This document shows positions 16,447-24,424 of a DNA stretch of 46,177 nucleotides, one piece after another. The stretch is taken from NCBI RefSeq assembly GCF_003349955.1, contig NZ_QLKQ01000060.1:1-46177 (forward strand). The letters are read 5' to 3'. The notes under the pieces were generated by a model. The model had not been told where the DNA came from. It saw nothing but the letters and a program-made list of their open reading frames with translations, and did not search any database. The stretch is from Azospirillum brasilense (GTDB lineage Bacteria > Pseudomonadota > Alphaproteobacteria > Azospirillales > Azospirillaceae). The translations under genes and the position numbers were made by a program. Every line of letters begins with the position of its first letter. Position 1 is the first letter of the stretch.

Positions 16447-17559
16447 TCAGCCGCGGTAGTAGCGCTGCGGCACGAAGGGCATGGCGGCGACCTTGGCGGC
16501 CAGCGGCTTGCCGCGGACCATGAGCTGGACCGGCGTGCCCACGGCGGCGTGCGCGCGGTCCACGTAGCCCATGGCGACCGGGGCCGAGGCGGTGGGGCCG
16601 AAGCCGCCGCTGGTCACCTCGCCGATCTTTTGTCCGTCCGCGTCGCAGACGTCGGTGTGCTCGCGGGCCGGCTGGCGGCCGTCCGGCTGGAAGCCGACGC
16701 GGCGGCGCGGGGCGCCGTTGGCGAGCTGGTCCTTGATGATGGCGTAACCGGGGAAGCCGCCCTCCTCCCGGCGGCGCTTGGACAGCGCCCATTCCAGGCC
16801 GGCTTCGACCGGAGTCGTCGTCTCGTCAATGTCGTGGCCGTAGAGGCAGAGCCCGGCCTCCAGCCGCAGCGAGTCGCGCGCGCCCAGCCCGATGGCCTCG
16901 ACCTCGTCCTCGGCCAAGAGGGCGCGGGCGATGGTCTCGGCGTCGGACGTGTCGCAGGAGATCTCGTAGCCGTCCTCGCCGGTGTAGCCGGAGCGGGTGA
17001 TGATGACGGGGATGCCGTTGAAGGTGGCCGGCAGATAGCTCATGAACTTCATGGTGGCCGCTTCGGGGATGAAGCGACCCAGCACCGCCGCGGCCTCCGG
17101 CCCCTGAAGGGCCATCAGGGCGAGGTCGTCCAGCAGTTCCACCTCGGCCTTGCCCTTCAGCCGCTCGCGCATGTGGGCGACGTCGTGGTCCTTGCGGGCG
17201 GCGTTGACGACCAGGAACAGGTGGTCGCCGGCGTTGGTGACCATCAGGTCATCCAGGATGCCGCCCTGCTCGTTCAGGAACAGCGTGTAGCGCATGCGCC
17301 CGCGGGCCAACCCCTTGATGTCGCCGGGAACCAGCGACTCCAGGGCGGCGGCCGGGTCCTCGCCGGTCAGGCGCACCTGCCCCATGTGCGACACGTCGAA
17401 CAGCCCGGCCTTGGCGCGGGTGTGCTGGTGTTCCTTGAGGATGCCGAGCGGGTACTGCACCGGCATGTCGTAGCCGGCGAAGGGCACCATCTTGCCCTTC
17501 AGCTCCAGATGGAGGCTGTGCAGCGGCGTTGTCTTGAGGGACTCAGAAGCCTCGGTCAC
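16447..17559 (-). CDS. gcvT: Aminomethyltransferase, glycine cleavage T protein
   Basis: The 370-residue protein transfers the methylene group from aminomethyl-lipoyl-GcvH to tetrahydrofolate, releasing ammonia. It starts at GTG 17559, five bases after a GGAGGA ribosome site (17565-17570). Family marks are MVPFAGYDMPVQY, FDVSHMGQVRLTGEDPA, the folate-site region IPVIITRSGYTGEDGYEI, GARDSLRLEAGLCLYGHDID, and the C-terminal barrel with IGEVTSGGFGPT. It is the first gene after the tandem glycine riboswitch and so is probably controlled by free glycine. The order gcvT-gcvH-gcvPA-gcvPB makes a complete glycine cleavage set apart from the shared L-protein. Confidence 0.96.
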   Translation of the reverse strand: MTEASESLKTTPLHSLHLELKGKMVPFAGYDMPVQYPLGILKEHQHTRAKAGLFDVSHMGQVRLTGEDPAAALESLVPGDIKGLARGRMRYTLFLNEQGGILDDLMVTNAGDHLFLVVNAARKDHDVAHMRERLKGKAEVELLDDLALMALQGPEAAAVLGRFIPEAATMKFMSYLPATFNGIPVIITRSGYTGEDGYEISCDTSDAETIARALLAEDEVEAIGLGARDSLRLEAGLCLYGHDIDETTTPVEAGLEWALSKRRREEGGFPGYAIIKDQLANGAPRRRVGFQPDGRQPAREHTDVCDADGQKIGEVTSGGFGPTASAPVAMGYVDRAHAAVGTPVQLMVRGKPLAAKVAAMPFVPQRYYRG

Positions 17560-17611
17560 GCGGGTCCTCCGACATAGGGTCGCACAACCCGCGCCGGGAT
17601 TGGCGCGAGTC

Positions 17612-17845
17612 CTGCCCCCTCTGTCCTGGACCTGAGAGATTCACCGGCGGGGTCCAACCCTCGACAACCGGTTTACTCCTTCGGTGAGCCGTCGTCCGCT
17701 GTGTGCGGACGAAGCTGCTTTCCAGAGTTGCCTTATCCCCCTTGCGGTCCTTTTGCCTGAGAGTTTCCGGGGCGGTTGCTCCTTCGGCGCCATTGCCCGG
17801 CATCCGGTTTTCCGGTGGCCGGGCAATGATCTCTCCCGCGAGGGA
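17612..17845 (-). ncRNA. Tandem glycine riboswitch
   Basis: Read on the minus strand, the leader holds two glycine aptamers in series. Aptamer 1 (about 17845 down to 17735) shows CGGGAGAGATC, then CCGAAGGAGCAA, then ACTCTCAGGCAAAAGGACCG. Aptamer 2 (about 17732 down to 17612) shows ACTCTGGAAAGC, CACCGAAGGAGTAAACC, and AATCTCTCAGGTCCAGGACA. These conserved cores are diagnostic of the class, which commonly turns on gcv operons when glycine is abundant. The last base lies about 53 bases before the gcvT start. The following leader contains a GCGCC/GGCGC hairpin near 17585-17605, so the expression platform may act at translation. Confidence 0.95.
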
Positions 17846-17864
17846 TCGTCGGCTTGTGCCGTTT

Positions 17865-17892
17865 AACCTACCGAGACCTTTGCGAATGTCAA
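17865..17892 (-). promoter_or_regulatory. Promoter of the gcv riboswitch operon
   Basis: On the minus strand a perfect -35 box TTGACA (17892-17887) is followed after 16 bases by TAGGTT (17870-17865) as a -10 element. Transcription would start near 17858, just before the first aptamer, which strengthens the call. Confidence 0.65.
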
Positions 17893-17920
17893 TCGAGGTT
17901 CGCTGGGGTCCCGGCGACGC

Positions 17921-18166
17921 TCACGTCAGGTCCAGATGGCTGCCATCGCAGAAAGGCGGCTTCTTCGTCGCCTTGCAGCCACAGAAGCGCGCCTTCATGG
18001 AGGTGGCGGGAGCGAACTTCATCGGCTCCAGCCCGGTTCCGGCGTGTTTGCCGTCGCACAGCGGCTGCTTGGCGCTGCGCCCGCACCTGCACCACCAGTA
18101 GGTCTTGCCGGCTTCCAGCTCGATGACGATGGGTTCCTTGGTCGCGGCGACCGGTGCGCTGGCCAT
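17921..18166 (-). CDS. Double CDGSH-type iron-sulfur protein
   Basis: The 81-residue protein carries two CDGSH motifs: cluster 1 with Cys26, Cys28, Cys37 and His41 (CRCGRSAKQPLCDGKH) and cluster 2 with Cys62, Cys64, Cys73 and His77 (CGCKATKKPPFCDGSH). Each should bind a 2Fe-2S cluster with three Cys and one His ligand, as in mitoNEET and bacterial relatives that are involved in redox or iron handling. It has no signal peptide or membrane anchor and is likely cytoplasmic. The stop lies about 30 bases from the gcv promoter. An upstream lipoprotein gene on the same strand ends 22 bases before this start, so the two are possibly co-transcribed. Confidence 0.88.
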   Translation of the reverse strand: MASAPVAATKEPIVIELEAGKTYWWCRCGRSAKQPLCDGKHAGTGLEPMKFAPATSMKARFCGCKATKKPPFCDGSHLDLT

Positions 18167-18188
18167 GAGTCCTTTTCCCCTTACCCGA

Positions 18189-18785
18189 TCACTGCTTCAT
18201 CTGAGCCCGGTTGAAGGCCAGCTGCTCCGGCGTCAGCTGGAACCCCAGGAAAATCTTCCAGTCCTTGCCGTTGGCGTCCTTGGGCAGCGGGATCTTCGGC
18301 GCCAGCTCCTCGCGGCTGCCGGAGCGGAGCTTGCCGGACTCGAAGGTCACGGAGGTGTCGAACTCCGTCTTGGTGGTCGGCGCCTCCTCGCCCGGCTTGG
18401 CGACGGCGACGAAATAGCGGTAGTTCGCCGTGTTGCCCTGCATCGCCGGTCCGCGCTCCGCGATCAGGAAGACGTTCACGTTCACCGTGACGCCGTCGCT
18501 GGTGTAGTCGCAGTTGCCGGAATAGTCGGCCAGCGCCGCGCGGGAGGTCACGTCCGTCAGGTCGCGCCCGCCCCCGTTGCGGAACTGGGTGACCTCCGCC
18601 AGATCGCGGACGATGGACACCTTCGGGCAGGCCAGCGCCGCGTCCGCGGGCGTGTTCGCTCCCCCGAGTCCGGAGCAGCCGGCGAGCGCCAAGACACCGA
18701 AACCTGCACCCAGACTCGCGAGTGCAAGCGCCCGCGGGCTTTTCCGGGCGGGGGTTCCTATATTACGGTCGCGGCGGCGGTCCAT
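18189..18785 (-). CDS. Predicted lipoprotein, unknown function
   Basis: The 198-residue protein has an Arg-rich N-terminus, a hydrophobic stretch (ALALASLGAGFGVLALAGC) and a lipobox LAGC with Cys37, so it should be a membrane-anchored periplasmic lipoprotein. The mature part has a CPKVSIVRDLAEVTQF segment and beta-rich stretches (VTVNVNVFLIAERGP, YRYFVAVAKPG). Two further Cys residues near 53 and 92 could form a disulfide. It ends with an unusual helix, TPEQLAFNRAQM. I recognise no named family. It is divergent from ispH, which starts 135 bases away. Confidence 0.65.
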   Translation of the reverse strand: MDRRRDRNIGTPARKSPRALALASLGAGFGVLALAGCSGLGGANTPADAALACPKVSIVRDLAEVTQFRNGGGRDLTDVTSRAALADYSGNCDYTSDGVTVNVNVFLIAERGPAMQGNTANYRYFVAVAKPGEEAPTTKTEFDTSVTFESGKLRSGSREELAPKIPLPKDANGKDWKIFLGFQLTPEQLAFNRAQMKQ

Positions 18786-18919
18786 CGGTCTGGCCTAACG
18801 GTTGGAAGGGTGTGTTCTGCCACGACTTTAGAGAAGCGGTGGGGCCGGCACAAGGCCACGCCACCGCTGCGACGAACGAACCCCGACACCCCCTTTTTCG
18901 AGACACCGGAACGACGCGC

Positions 18920-19900
18920 ATGACCCAGACGCCCCTGACCATCCTGCTCGCGGCCCCCCGTGGCTTCTGCGCCGGCGTGGACCGCGCGATCCAGATCGTG
19001 GAGGTGGCGCTGGAGCGGTTCGGCGCCCCCGTCTATGTCCGGCACGAGATCGTCCACAACCGATTCGTGGTGCAGAGCCTGGAGGCCAAGGGCGCCATCT
19101 TCGTGGACGAGCTGGATCAGGTGCCCGACGGCGTGCCGGTGGTCTTCTCCGCCCACGGCGTGCCGAAGTCGGTCCCGGCGGCGGCGGAGCAGCGCGGCCT
19201 GTTCTACCTCGACGCCACCTGCCCGCTGGTCAGCAAGGTGCACCGCGAGGCCGAGCGCCACTTCAACGAAGGGCGCCAGATCGTGCTGATCGGCCACGCC
19301 GGCCATCCGGAGGTGATCGGCACCATGGGCCAGCTGCCCGAAGGCGCGGTGGTTCTGGTGGAGACGGTGGAGGATGTGGCGACGGTCCAGGTGGCCGACC
19401 CGGAGAACCTCGCCTACGCCACCCAGACCACCCTGTCGGTGGACGAGACGGCCAGCATCGTCGCCGCTCTCCAGGCCCGCTTCCCGTCCATCGGCGGGCC
19501 GAAGAAGGAGGACATCTGCTACGCCACCACCAACCGCCAGCAGGCGGTGAAGGCCATAGCACCCAAGGTGGACGCCCTGCTGGTGCTGGGCGCGCCGAAC
19601 TCCTCCAACTCCAAGCGGCTGGTCGAAGTGGCGAAGATCCATGGCTGCCAGCGCGCCCAGCTCGTCCAGCGCGCGGCTGACATCGACTGGTCGGCGCTCG
19701 ACGGAGTCGCCACGCTGGGCATCACTGCCGGAGCGTCGGCCCCCGAGGTGCTGGTGGAGGAGGTCATGGAGGCCGCCCGCGCCCGCTACGCTGTGACGGT
19801 GGAGGAACTGCGCACCGCCTTCGAGGACATCACCTTCAAGCTGCCGAAGCCGCTGCTGGACGGCGGCGCCCCTTCCCGTCCGGTCCCGGCGGACGCATAA
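18920..19900 (+). CDS. ispH: 4-hydroxy-3-methylbut-2-enyl diphosphate reductase
   Basis: The 326-residue 4Fe-4S enzyme does the last step of the MEP pathway, converting HMBPP to IPP and DMAPP. The three cluster ligands are visible: Cys17 in APRGFCAGVDRAI, Cys101 in DATCPLVSKVH and Cys200 in EDICYATTNRQ. The conserved HEIVHN, SAHGVP and HAGHPEVIGTMGQ histidine motifs and the ending TAGASAPEVLVEEV are also present. The start at ATG 18920 (MTQTPLTILL) matches the family; longer in-frame starts read through the intergenic region. In many alphaproteobacteria ispH is followed by thrB and rnhA, as here, apart from an inserted Uma2 gene. Confidence 0.96.
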   Translation: MTQTPLTILLAAPRGFCAGVDRAIQIVEVALERFGAPVYVRHEIVHNRFVVQSLEAKGAIFVDELDQVPDGVPVVFSAHGVPKSVPAAAEQRGLFYLDATCPLVSKVHREAERHFNEGRQIVLIGHAGHPEVIGTMGQLPEGAVVLVETVEDVATVQVADPENLAYATQTTLSVDETASIVAALQARFPSIGGPKKEDICYATTNRQQAVKAIAPKVDALLVLGAPNSSNSKRLVEVAKIHGCQRAQLVQRAADIDWSALDGVATLGITAGASAPEVLVEEVMEAARARYAVTVEELRTAFEDITFKLPKPLLDGGAPSRPVPADA

Positions 19901-19932
19901 TCCGGGGATCGGCCTTCGCGAAGGAGACGTTC

Positions 19933-20490
19933 ATGGGCGCGCCCGCAATCCAGAAGATGGACATCGACGAGTTCCTCGCCTGGGCCGACCGGCAGGAGCC
20001 GGACACGCGCTACGAGCTGGTCGGCGGGCAGCCGCGGGCGATGAACGCCTGCTCCCAGGCACACAGCCAGATCGCCGCGAACGTTGTTTACGAGGTCCGC
20101 CGGCGTTTGCGCCCGCCCTGCCGTGTTCTATCCGAAGCGGCCATCGAACGCGACGACCGTGCCGACCGCTTCTACGAGGCCGACATCGCCGTCACTTGCT
20201 CGCCCCACCAGCCCGGCCAACGCGCGACGCCGAACCCGGTGCTGGTGGTCGAGATCCTGTCCGACAGCACGGCCAGCCACGACCGCGGCACCAAGGTGCC
20301 TGACTATATGCAGATCCCCTCCGTGCAGGAGGTGCTGCTGGTGGACAGCCGCACCGTCCGGGCGCAGCTCTGGCGCCGCGACGGGCGGCGCTGGATCGTC
20401 GAGGATTTCACCGAAGACGCCACGCTGCCGCTGGCCTCCATCGGGGCGGAGCTTCCGCTGGCGGCGCTTTACGACGGCATCGCCCTGTGA
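19933..20490 (+). CDS. Uma2 family (DUF820) PD-(D/E)XK nuclease-like protein
   Basis: The 185-residue protein shows the Uma2 plan: an N-terminal MDIDEFLAWADRQ, RYELVGGQPRAM, then the nuclease core with Asp in YEADIAVTC, Glu in LVVEILSDST and Lys in HDRGTKVPDYMQIPSVQEVLLVD. These match the PD-(D/E)XK metal and catalytic positions. Members are common in cyanobacteria and some soil proteobacteria; biological roles are mostly unknown. An AAGGAGA ribosome site precedes the start. The gene lies between ispH and thrB, interrupting an otherwise common alphaproteobacterial order, on the same strand and with small gaps (32 and 65 bases). Its base composition resembles its neighbours, so any insertion is not recent or came from a similar genome. 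Confidence 0.85.
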   Translation: MGAPAIQKMDIDEFLAWADRQEPDTRYELVGGQPRAMNACSQAHSQIAANVVYEVRRRLRPPCRVLSEAAIERDDRADRFYEADIAVTCSPHQPGQRATPNPVLVVEILSDSTASHDRGTKVPDYMQIPSVQEVLLVDSRTVRAQLWRRDGRRWIVEDFTEDATLPLASIGAELPLAALYDGIAL

Positions 20491-20555
20491 GCGGCCCAGG
20501 AGTGAACGGTTGCGGCGGCATTGACCGGCGCCCCGAATCCCGGTAAGGCGCTGGC

Positions 20556-21539
20556 ATGGCCGTATACACCGAAGTCACCGACGACGAGCTGAACGCTTTC
20601 ATCGCCCAGTACGATCTGGGCGCCGTCCTGTCCTGCAAGGGCATCGCGGAGGGGGTGGAGAATTCCAACTTCCTTCTGGTGACGGAGCGCGGCCCCTACA
20701 TCCTGACGCTCTACGAGAAGCGCACCCGGCGGGAGGATCTGCCCTTCTTCCTGGGCCTGATGGAGCATCTCGCCGACAAGGGCATCGCCTGCCCGCTGCC
20801 GGTCCAGGGGACGGACGGGCAGGCCCTGCGCGAGCTGGCCGGGCGCCCGGCGGTGATCGTCACCTTTCTGGCCGGCATGTGGCCGCGCCGCATCACGCCG
20901 CACCATTGCGCGGAGCTGGGGACGGCGCTGGCCCGCCTGCATCTGGCCGTCGCCGACTTCCGGATGGAGCGTCCCAACGCCCTGTCACTGGACGGCTGGA
21001 AGGACCTTGCCGGCAAATGCGCGCCGCGCGCCGACGAGGTGGCCCGCGACCTGCGCGCGACGCTGGAGGCGGAGCTTGCAGCACTGGAGGCCAACTGGCC
21101 CGCCGGTCTGCCGTCCGGGGTCATCCACGCCGACCTGTTCCCCGACAACGTGTTCTTCCGCGGCGACGGGCTGTCCGGCCTGATCGACTTCTACTTCGCC
21201 TGCAACGACTTCCTGGCCTACGACATCGCGATCTGCATGAACGCCTGGTGCTTCGAGGTCGACGGGTCGTTCAACGCCACCAAGGCGCGGATGCTGCTGA
21301 CCAGCTACCAGAAGGTCCGCCCCCTGTCGCCGGAGGAGCTGACCGCCCTGCCCTGGCTGTGCCGTGGCAGCGCCCTGCGCTTCCTGCTGACGCGCCTCTA
21401 CGACTGGCTGAACCATCCGCCGGGGGCCTTCGTGCGCCCGAAGGACCCGCTGGAATATCTGCGCAAGCTGCGCTTCCACCAGACCGTCCGCGGGCTCGGC
21501 GACTACGCGCTCGACGACGGCGGCAGCTATCAGGTCTGA
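20556..21539 (+). CDS. thrB: Homoserine kinase, choline-kinase-like type
   Basis: The 327-residue protein belongs to the aminoglycoside phosphotransferase fold used for homoserine kinase in alphaproteobacteria and Pseudomonas (ThrB2), not to the GHMP kinases. It phosphorylates L-homoserine for ThrC. Marks are MAVYTEVTDDEL at the start, GVENSNFLL and YILTLYEK in the nucleotide-binding lobe, and the catalytic loop VIHADLFPDNVFF followed by GLIDFYFACNDFLAYDIAI with the metal-binding Asp. The next gene, rnhA, starts four bases after its stop, so the two form an operon. ThrC is encoded separately at 29.5-30.9 kb. Confidence 0.94.
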   Translation: MAVYTEVTDDELNAFIAQYDLGAVLSCKGIAEGVENSNFLLVTERGPYILTLYEKRTRREDLPFFLGLMEHLADKGIACPLPVQGTDGQALRELAGRPAVIVTFLAGMWPRRITPHHCAELGTALARLHLAVADFRMERPNALSLDGWKDLAGKCAPRADEVARDLRATLEAELAALEANWPAGLPSGVIHADLFPDNVFFRGDGLSGLIDFYFACNDFLAYDIAICMNAWCFEVDGSFNATKARMLLTSYQKVRPLSPEELTALPWLCRGSALRFLLTRLYDWLNHPPGAFVRPKDPLEYLRKLRFHQTVRGLGDYALDDGGSYQV

Positions 21540-21543
21540 CGCC

Positions 21544-22047
21544 ATGACGGACACGACGGAGACTAATGGCGGGGGCGGCACCGGCGGCGAGAGCGCGCCG
21601 AAGGTCGTCGACATCTTCACCGACGGTGCGTGCAGCGGCAACCCCGGCCCCGGCGGCTGGGGGGCCATCCTGCGCTACAACGGGGTGGAGAAGGAGCTGT
21701 ACGGCGGCGAGCCGGCCACCACCAACAACCGCATGGAGCTGATGGCCGCCATCCAGGCGCTGGAAGCCCTGAAGCGGCCCATGGAGGTGCGGCTCTACAC
21801 CGACAGCGAGTATGTGAAGAACGGCATCACCCAGTGGATTCACGGCTGGAAGGCCCGTGGCTGGAAGACCGCCGACAAGAAGCCGGTGAAGAACGAGGAT
21901 TTGTGGCGCCGCCTGGACGAGGCGAAGCGGCAGCATCGGATCGAGTTCCATTGGGTCCGCGGCCACGCCGGCCATCCGGAGAACGAACGGGCCGACGCGC
22001 TGGCCCGCCAGGGCGTCGCCGACGTCCGGCAGGCCGCGCGGGGCTGA
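21544..22047 (+). CDS. rnhA: Ribonuclease HI
   Basis: The 167-residue endonuclease cuts the RNA strand of RNA-DNA hybrids, for example R-loops and primers. The four acidic active-site residues are Asp27 (IFTDGACSGNPGPGGWG), Glu65 (NNRMELMAAI), Asp87 (LYTDSEYV) and Asp151 (NERADALA), with the nearby His-loop HWVRGHAGHPENE. A 20-residue Gly-rich N-terminal extension precedes the core, slightly longer than in E. coli. The basic handle region GWKARGWKTADKKPVKN is present. It directly follows thrB. A hairpin (GGACGGCGG/CCGCCGTCC at 22087-22106) after the stop lacks a T-run. Confidence 0.95.
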   Translation: MTDTTETNGGGGTGGESAPKVVDIFTDGACSGNPGPGGWGAILRYNGVEKELYGGEPATTNNRMELMAAIQALEALKRPMEVRLYTDSEYVKNGITQWIHGWKARGWKTADKKPVKNEDLWRRLDEAKRQHRIEFHWVRGHAGHPENERADALARQGVADVRQAARG

Positions 22048-22159
22048 TGCCCCTCCGGCGAAGGCTTATCATCCTCAAGGGTTTGTGGACGGCGGACCCG
22101 CCGTCCCGTTAGGCTCCCTCCGATAACGAACGACGAAAGATCGTTGGGAGGAGACCGAG

Positions 22160-23743
22160 ATGTATCCGCATTTGCGGAACCAAGCCCGCTGGGTGCTGCC
22201 CGAGGTGCTGGCCCATCAGGCCGCCGAACGCGGCGGCAAGACGTTTGTCACGATGATCGGCGGCGAGTCCCTGACCTACGCCGAGGCGCAGGAGCAGGCC
22301 GGGCGCGTGGCCGGCTTCTTCGCCGGGCTGGGCGTGAAGCCGGGCGACACCGTGGCGGTGATGCTGCCGAACGGGCTGGACTTCGTGCGCGTGTGGCTGG
22401 GGCTGGGGCGGCTGGGCGCCGTCATGGTCGCGCTGAACACCGAGCTGAAGGGCGGCTTCCTGGAGCACCAGTTGGAGAACGCCGGGGCCGCCCTGGCGGT
22501 GGTCGATGCCGCCCTGGCCGACCGCATCACCGACATCGCGCCACGCCTGACCGCGCTGCGCGGGCTGGTGATTCCCGGTGCCGCGGCGGAGTCGCCGCAC
22601 ACCGCGCTGGAGGGCTGGCGCGACGCCGCCCCCTACGACGGCCCCCTGCCCCGCGCCGGCGACGACGCCTGCATCATGTACACGTCGGGCACCACCGGCC
22701 TGTCGAAGGGCGTGCTGATGCCGCACGGCCACGGCTTCCTGTTCGGGCTGGGCTCCATCGACAATTTCGCGCTGACCGACGAGGACCGCTTCTACATCTG
22801 CCTGCCGCTGTTCCACGCCAACGGGCTCTACATGCAGCTCTACGCCGCGATGATCTCCGGCGGGTCGGCGGTGCTGCGCGAGCGGTTCAGCGCGTCGGCT
22901 TGGCTGGACGACATCCGGCGCCATGGCTGCACGGTGACCAACTCGCTGGGCGCCGTCACTGCCTTCGTGGTGGCCCAACCGCCGCGCCCCGACGACCGCG
23001 ACCACCCCCTGCGCCTCGTCGGCGCCGCCCCCAACCCGGCGGACACCGAACGGGTGCTGCGCGAGCGCTTCGGCGTCCGCGACGTCATCAGCCTGTATGG
23101 CATGACCGAGGTGAACATCCCGCTCTACGCCGAGATGGGCAAGCCGCGCCCCGGCACCTGCGGCAAGGTCTACGACCGTTACTTCGAGGTGGAGATCCGC
23201 GACCCGCAGACCGACATCCCGGTGCCGCGCGGTCAGGTCGGCGAGGTCATGGTGCGCCCGAAGGCGGCCTTCGGCTTCCTGTCCGGCTATCACCGGATGC
23301 CCGACAAGACGGTGGAGGCGTGGCGGAACCTGTGGTTCCACACGGGCGACGCCGCGGTGATGGACGACGAGGGCTACGTCACCTTCGTGGACCGCATCAA
23401 GGACTGCATCCGCCGCCGCGGCGAGAACGTCTCGTCCTACGAGGTGGAGACCGTGCTGTCGCGGCTGGAGGGCGTGGCGGAGGTCGCGGCCTACGCCGTG
23501 CCGGCGGGCATTCCGGGGGCGGAGGACGAGATCATGGTCGCCCTGGTCGCCGCGCCGGGTGCGGCCCTGACGCCGGAGGCCGTGGCGGCCTACGCCGAGC
23601 GTGAACTGCCGCGCTACGCCCAGCCCCGCTACATCGACATCGTGGACGCCTTCCCCAAGACGCCGACCGCCAAGGTGCAGAAGGCGAAGCTGCGGGAACG
23701 CGGCGTTGCCGACACCACCTGGGACCGCACGACGGTGACTTGA
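22160..23743 (+). CDS. AMP-forming acyl-CoA synthetase (carnitine/crotonobetaine-CoA ligase-like)
   Basis: The 527-residue adenylate-forming ligase activates a carboxylic acid with ATP and then transfers it to CoA. The motifs are MYTSGTTGLSKGVLMPH (ATP loop), LPLFHANGLYMQ, SLYGMTEVNIPLYAEMG (an unusual variant of the YGxTE motif), WFHTGDAAVMDDEG, DRIKDCIRRRGENVSSYEVE (hinge and A8) and PKTPTAKVQKAKL with the catalytic Lys. The overall form resembles ATP-dependent acyl-CoA ligases of the CaiC group. The substrate cannot be deduced, as the acyl-pocket region is not diagnostic. A GGGAGGAG ribosome site precedes the start. The gene ends next to a palindromic element, facing the peroxiredoxin gene. 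Confidence 0.85.
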   Translation: MYPHLRNQARWVLPEVLAHQAAERGGKTFVTMIGGESLTYAEAQEQAGRVAGFFAGLGVKPGDTVAVMLPNGLDFVRVWLGLGRLGAVMVALNTELKGGFLEHQLENAGAALAVVDAALADRITDIAPRLTALRGLVIPGAAAESPHTALEGWRDAAPYDGPLPRAGDDACIMYTSGTTGLSKGVLMPHGHGFLFGLGSIDNFALTDEDRFYICLPLFHANGLYMQLYAAMISGGSAVLRERFSASAWLDDIRRHGCTVTNSLGAVTAFVVAQPPRPDDRDHPLRLVGAAPNPADTERVLRERFGVRDVISLYGMTEVNIPLYAEMGKPRPGTCGKVYDRYFEVEIRDPQTDIPVPRGQVGEVMVRPKAAFGFLSGYHRMPDKTVEAWRNLWFHTGDAAVMDDEGYVTFVDRIKDCIRRRGENVSSYEVETVLSRLEGVAEVAAYAVPAGIPGAEDEIMVALVAAPGAALTPEAVAAYAERELPRYAQPRYIDIVDAFPKTPTAKVQKAKLRERGVADTTWDRTTVT

Positions 23744-23762
23744 ACGAGAACCTATGCACAAT

Positions 23763-23883
23763 TCCCTCTCCCCTCTGGGGAGAGGGTCAGGGTGAGGGGG
23801 TTGCGCGTGGCGGAATGTCCGGCACAAGCGCAACCCCCTCACCGGCCCTACGGGCCACCCTCTCCCCAGAGGGGAGAGGGTTT
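23763..23883. repeat. Mosaic palindromic element, copy 2 (between convergent genes)
   Basis: The outer arms CCCTCTCCCCTCTGGGGAGAGGG and its reverse complement stand at both ends, each being a hairpin by itself. The inner spacer carries GCGCGTGGCGGA (23803-23814), which reappears inverted in copy 5 (45169-45180). It lies between the stops of the acyl-CoA ligase and peroxiredoxin genes. Confidence 0.8.
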
Positions 23884-23913
23884 ATCATGACGCCCAGGGT
23901 TGCTTTGCTCCCC

Positions 23914-24396
23914 TTACAGCGCGCCCAGCACCGCTTCGGCCGAGGACACCTCGAACTGGCCCGGCTTCTCCACGGCGAGGTGGGTCACCTTGCCGTCCTT
24001 GGCGACCAGGGCGAAGCGCTGGCCGCGCAGGCCGAGGCCGTAGCCCGTGCCGTCCATCGTCAGGCCCAGCGCCTGCGTCAGCGCGGCGTTGCCGTCCGGC
24101 AGCATGGTGACCTTGCCGCCGACTCCGCTCTTCTCGCCCCAGGCGCGCATCACGAAGGGATCGTTGACGGCGAGGCAGACGATCTCGTCCACGCCCTTGG
24201 CCTTCAGGTCCTCGGCCTTCTGGACGAAGCCCGGCAGATGCTTGGCGGAGCAGGTCGGGGTGAAGGCGCCCGGCACCGAGAACAGCACCACCGTCTTGCC
24301 CTTGAACAGCGCGTCGGTGGTGACGTCCTGCATCCCGTTGTCGGTCAGGTGCTTCAGCGTGACGGACGGGATGGCGTCGCCCACTTGAATGGTCAT
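23914..24396 (-). CDS. Peroxiredoxin, Prx5-like
   Basis: The 160-residue thiol peroxidase reduces hydrogen peroxide and organic peroxides. The peroxidatic cysteine is Cys49 in VPGAFTPTCSAKHLPGF, and the conserved Arg lies in GLRGQRFALV. Only one other Cys (in EIVCLAVND) is present, as in glutaredoxin- or glutathione-dependent Prx5 enzymes. There is no signal peptide, so it should be cytoplasmic. It follows the DsbD-like gene by 28 bases on the same strand, indicating a joint transcript. Because one protein faces the periplasm and the other the cytoplasm, a direct electron path between them is not evident. Confidence 0.92.
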   Translation of the reverse strand: MTIQVGDAIPSVTLKHLTDNGMQDVTTDALFKGKTVVLFSVPGAFTPTCSAKHLPGFVQKAEDLKAKGVDEIVCLAVNDPFVMRAWGEKSGVGGKVTMLPDGNAALTQALGLTMDGTGYGLGLRGQRFALVAKDGKVTHLAVEKPGQFEVSSAEAVLGAL

Positions 24397-24424
24397 GTCT
24401 CCTGAACTCCCAATTTTTTGTGTT

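Noticed and set aside
22087..22106. Hairpin after rnhA as a terminator
   Set aside because: The stem is perfect, but the loop is only two bases and there is no T-run.
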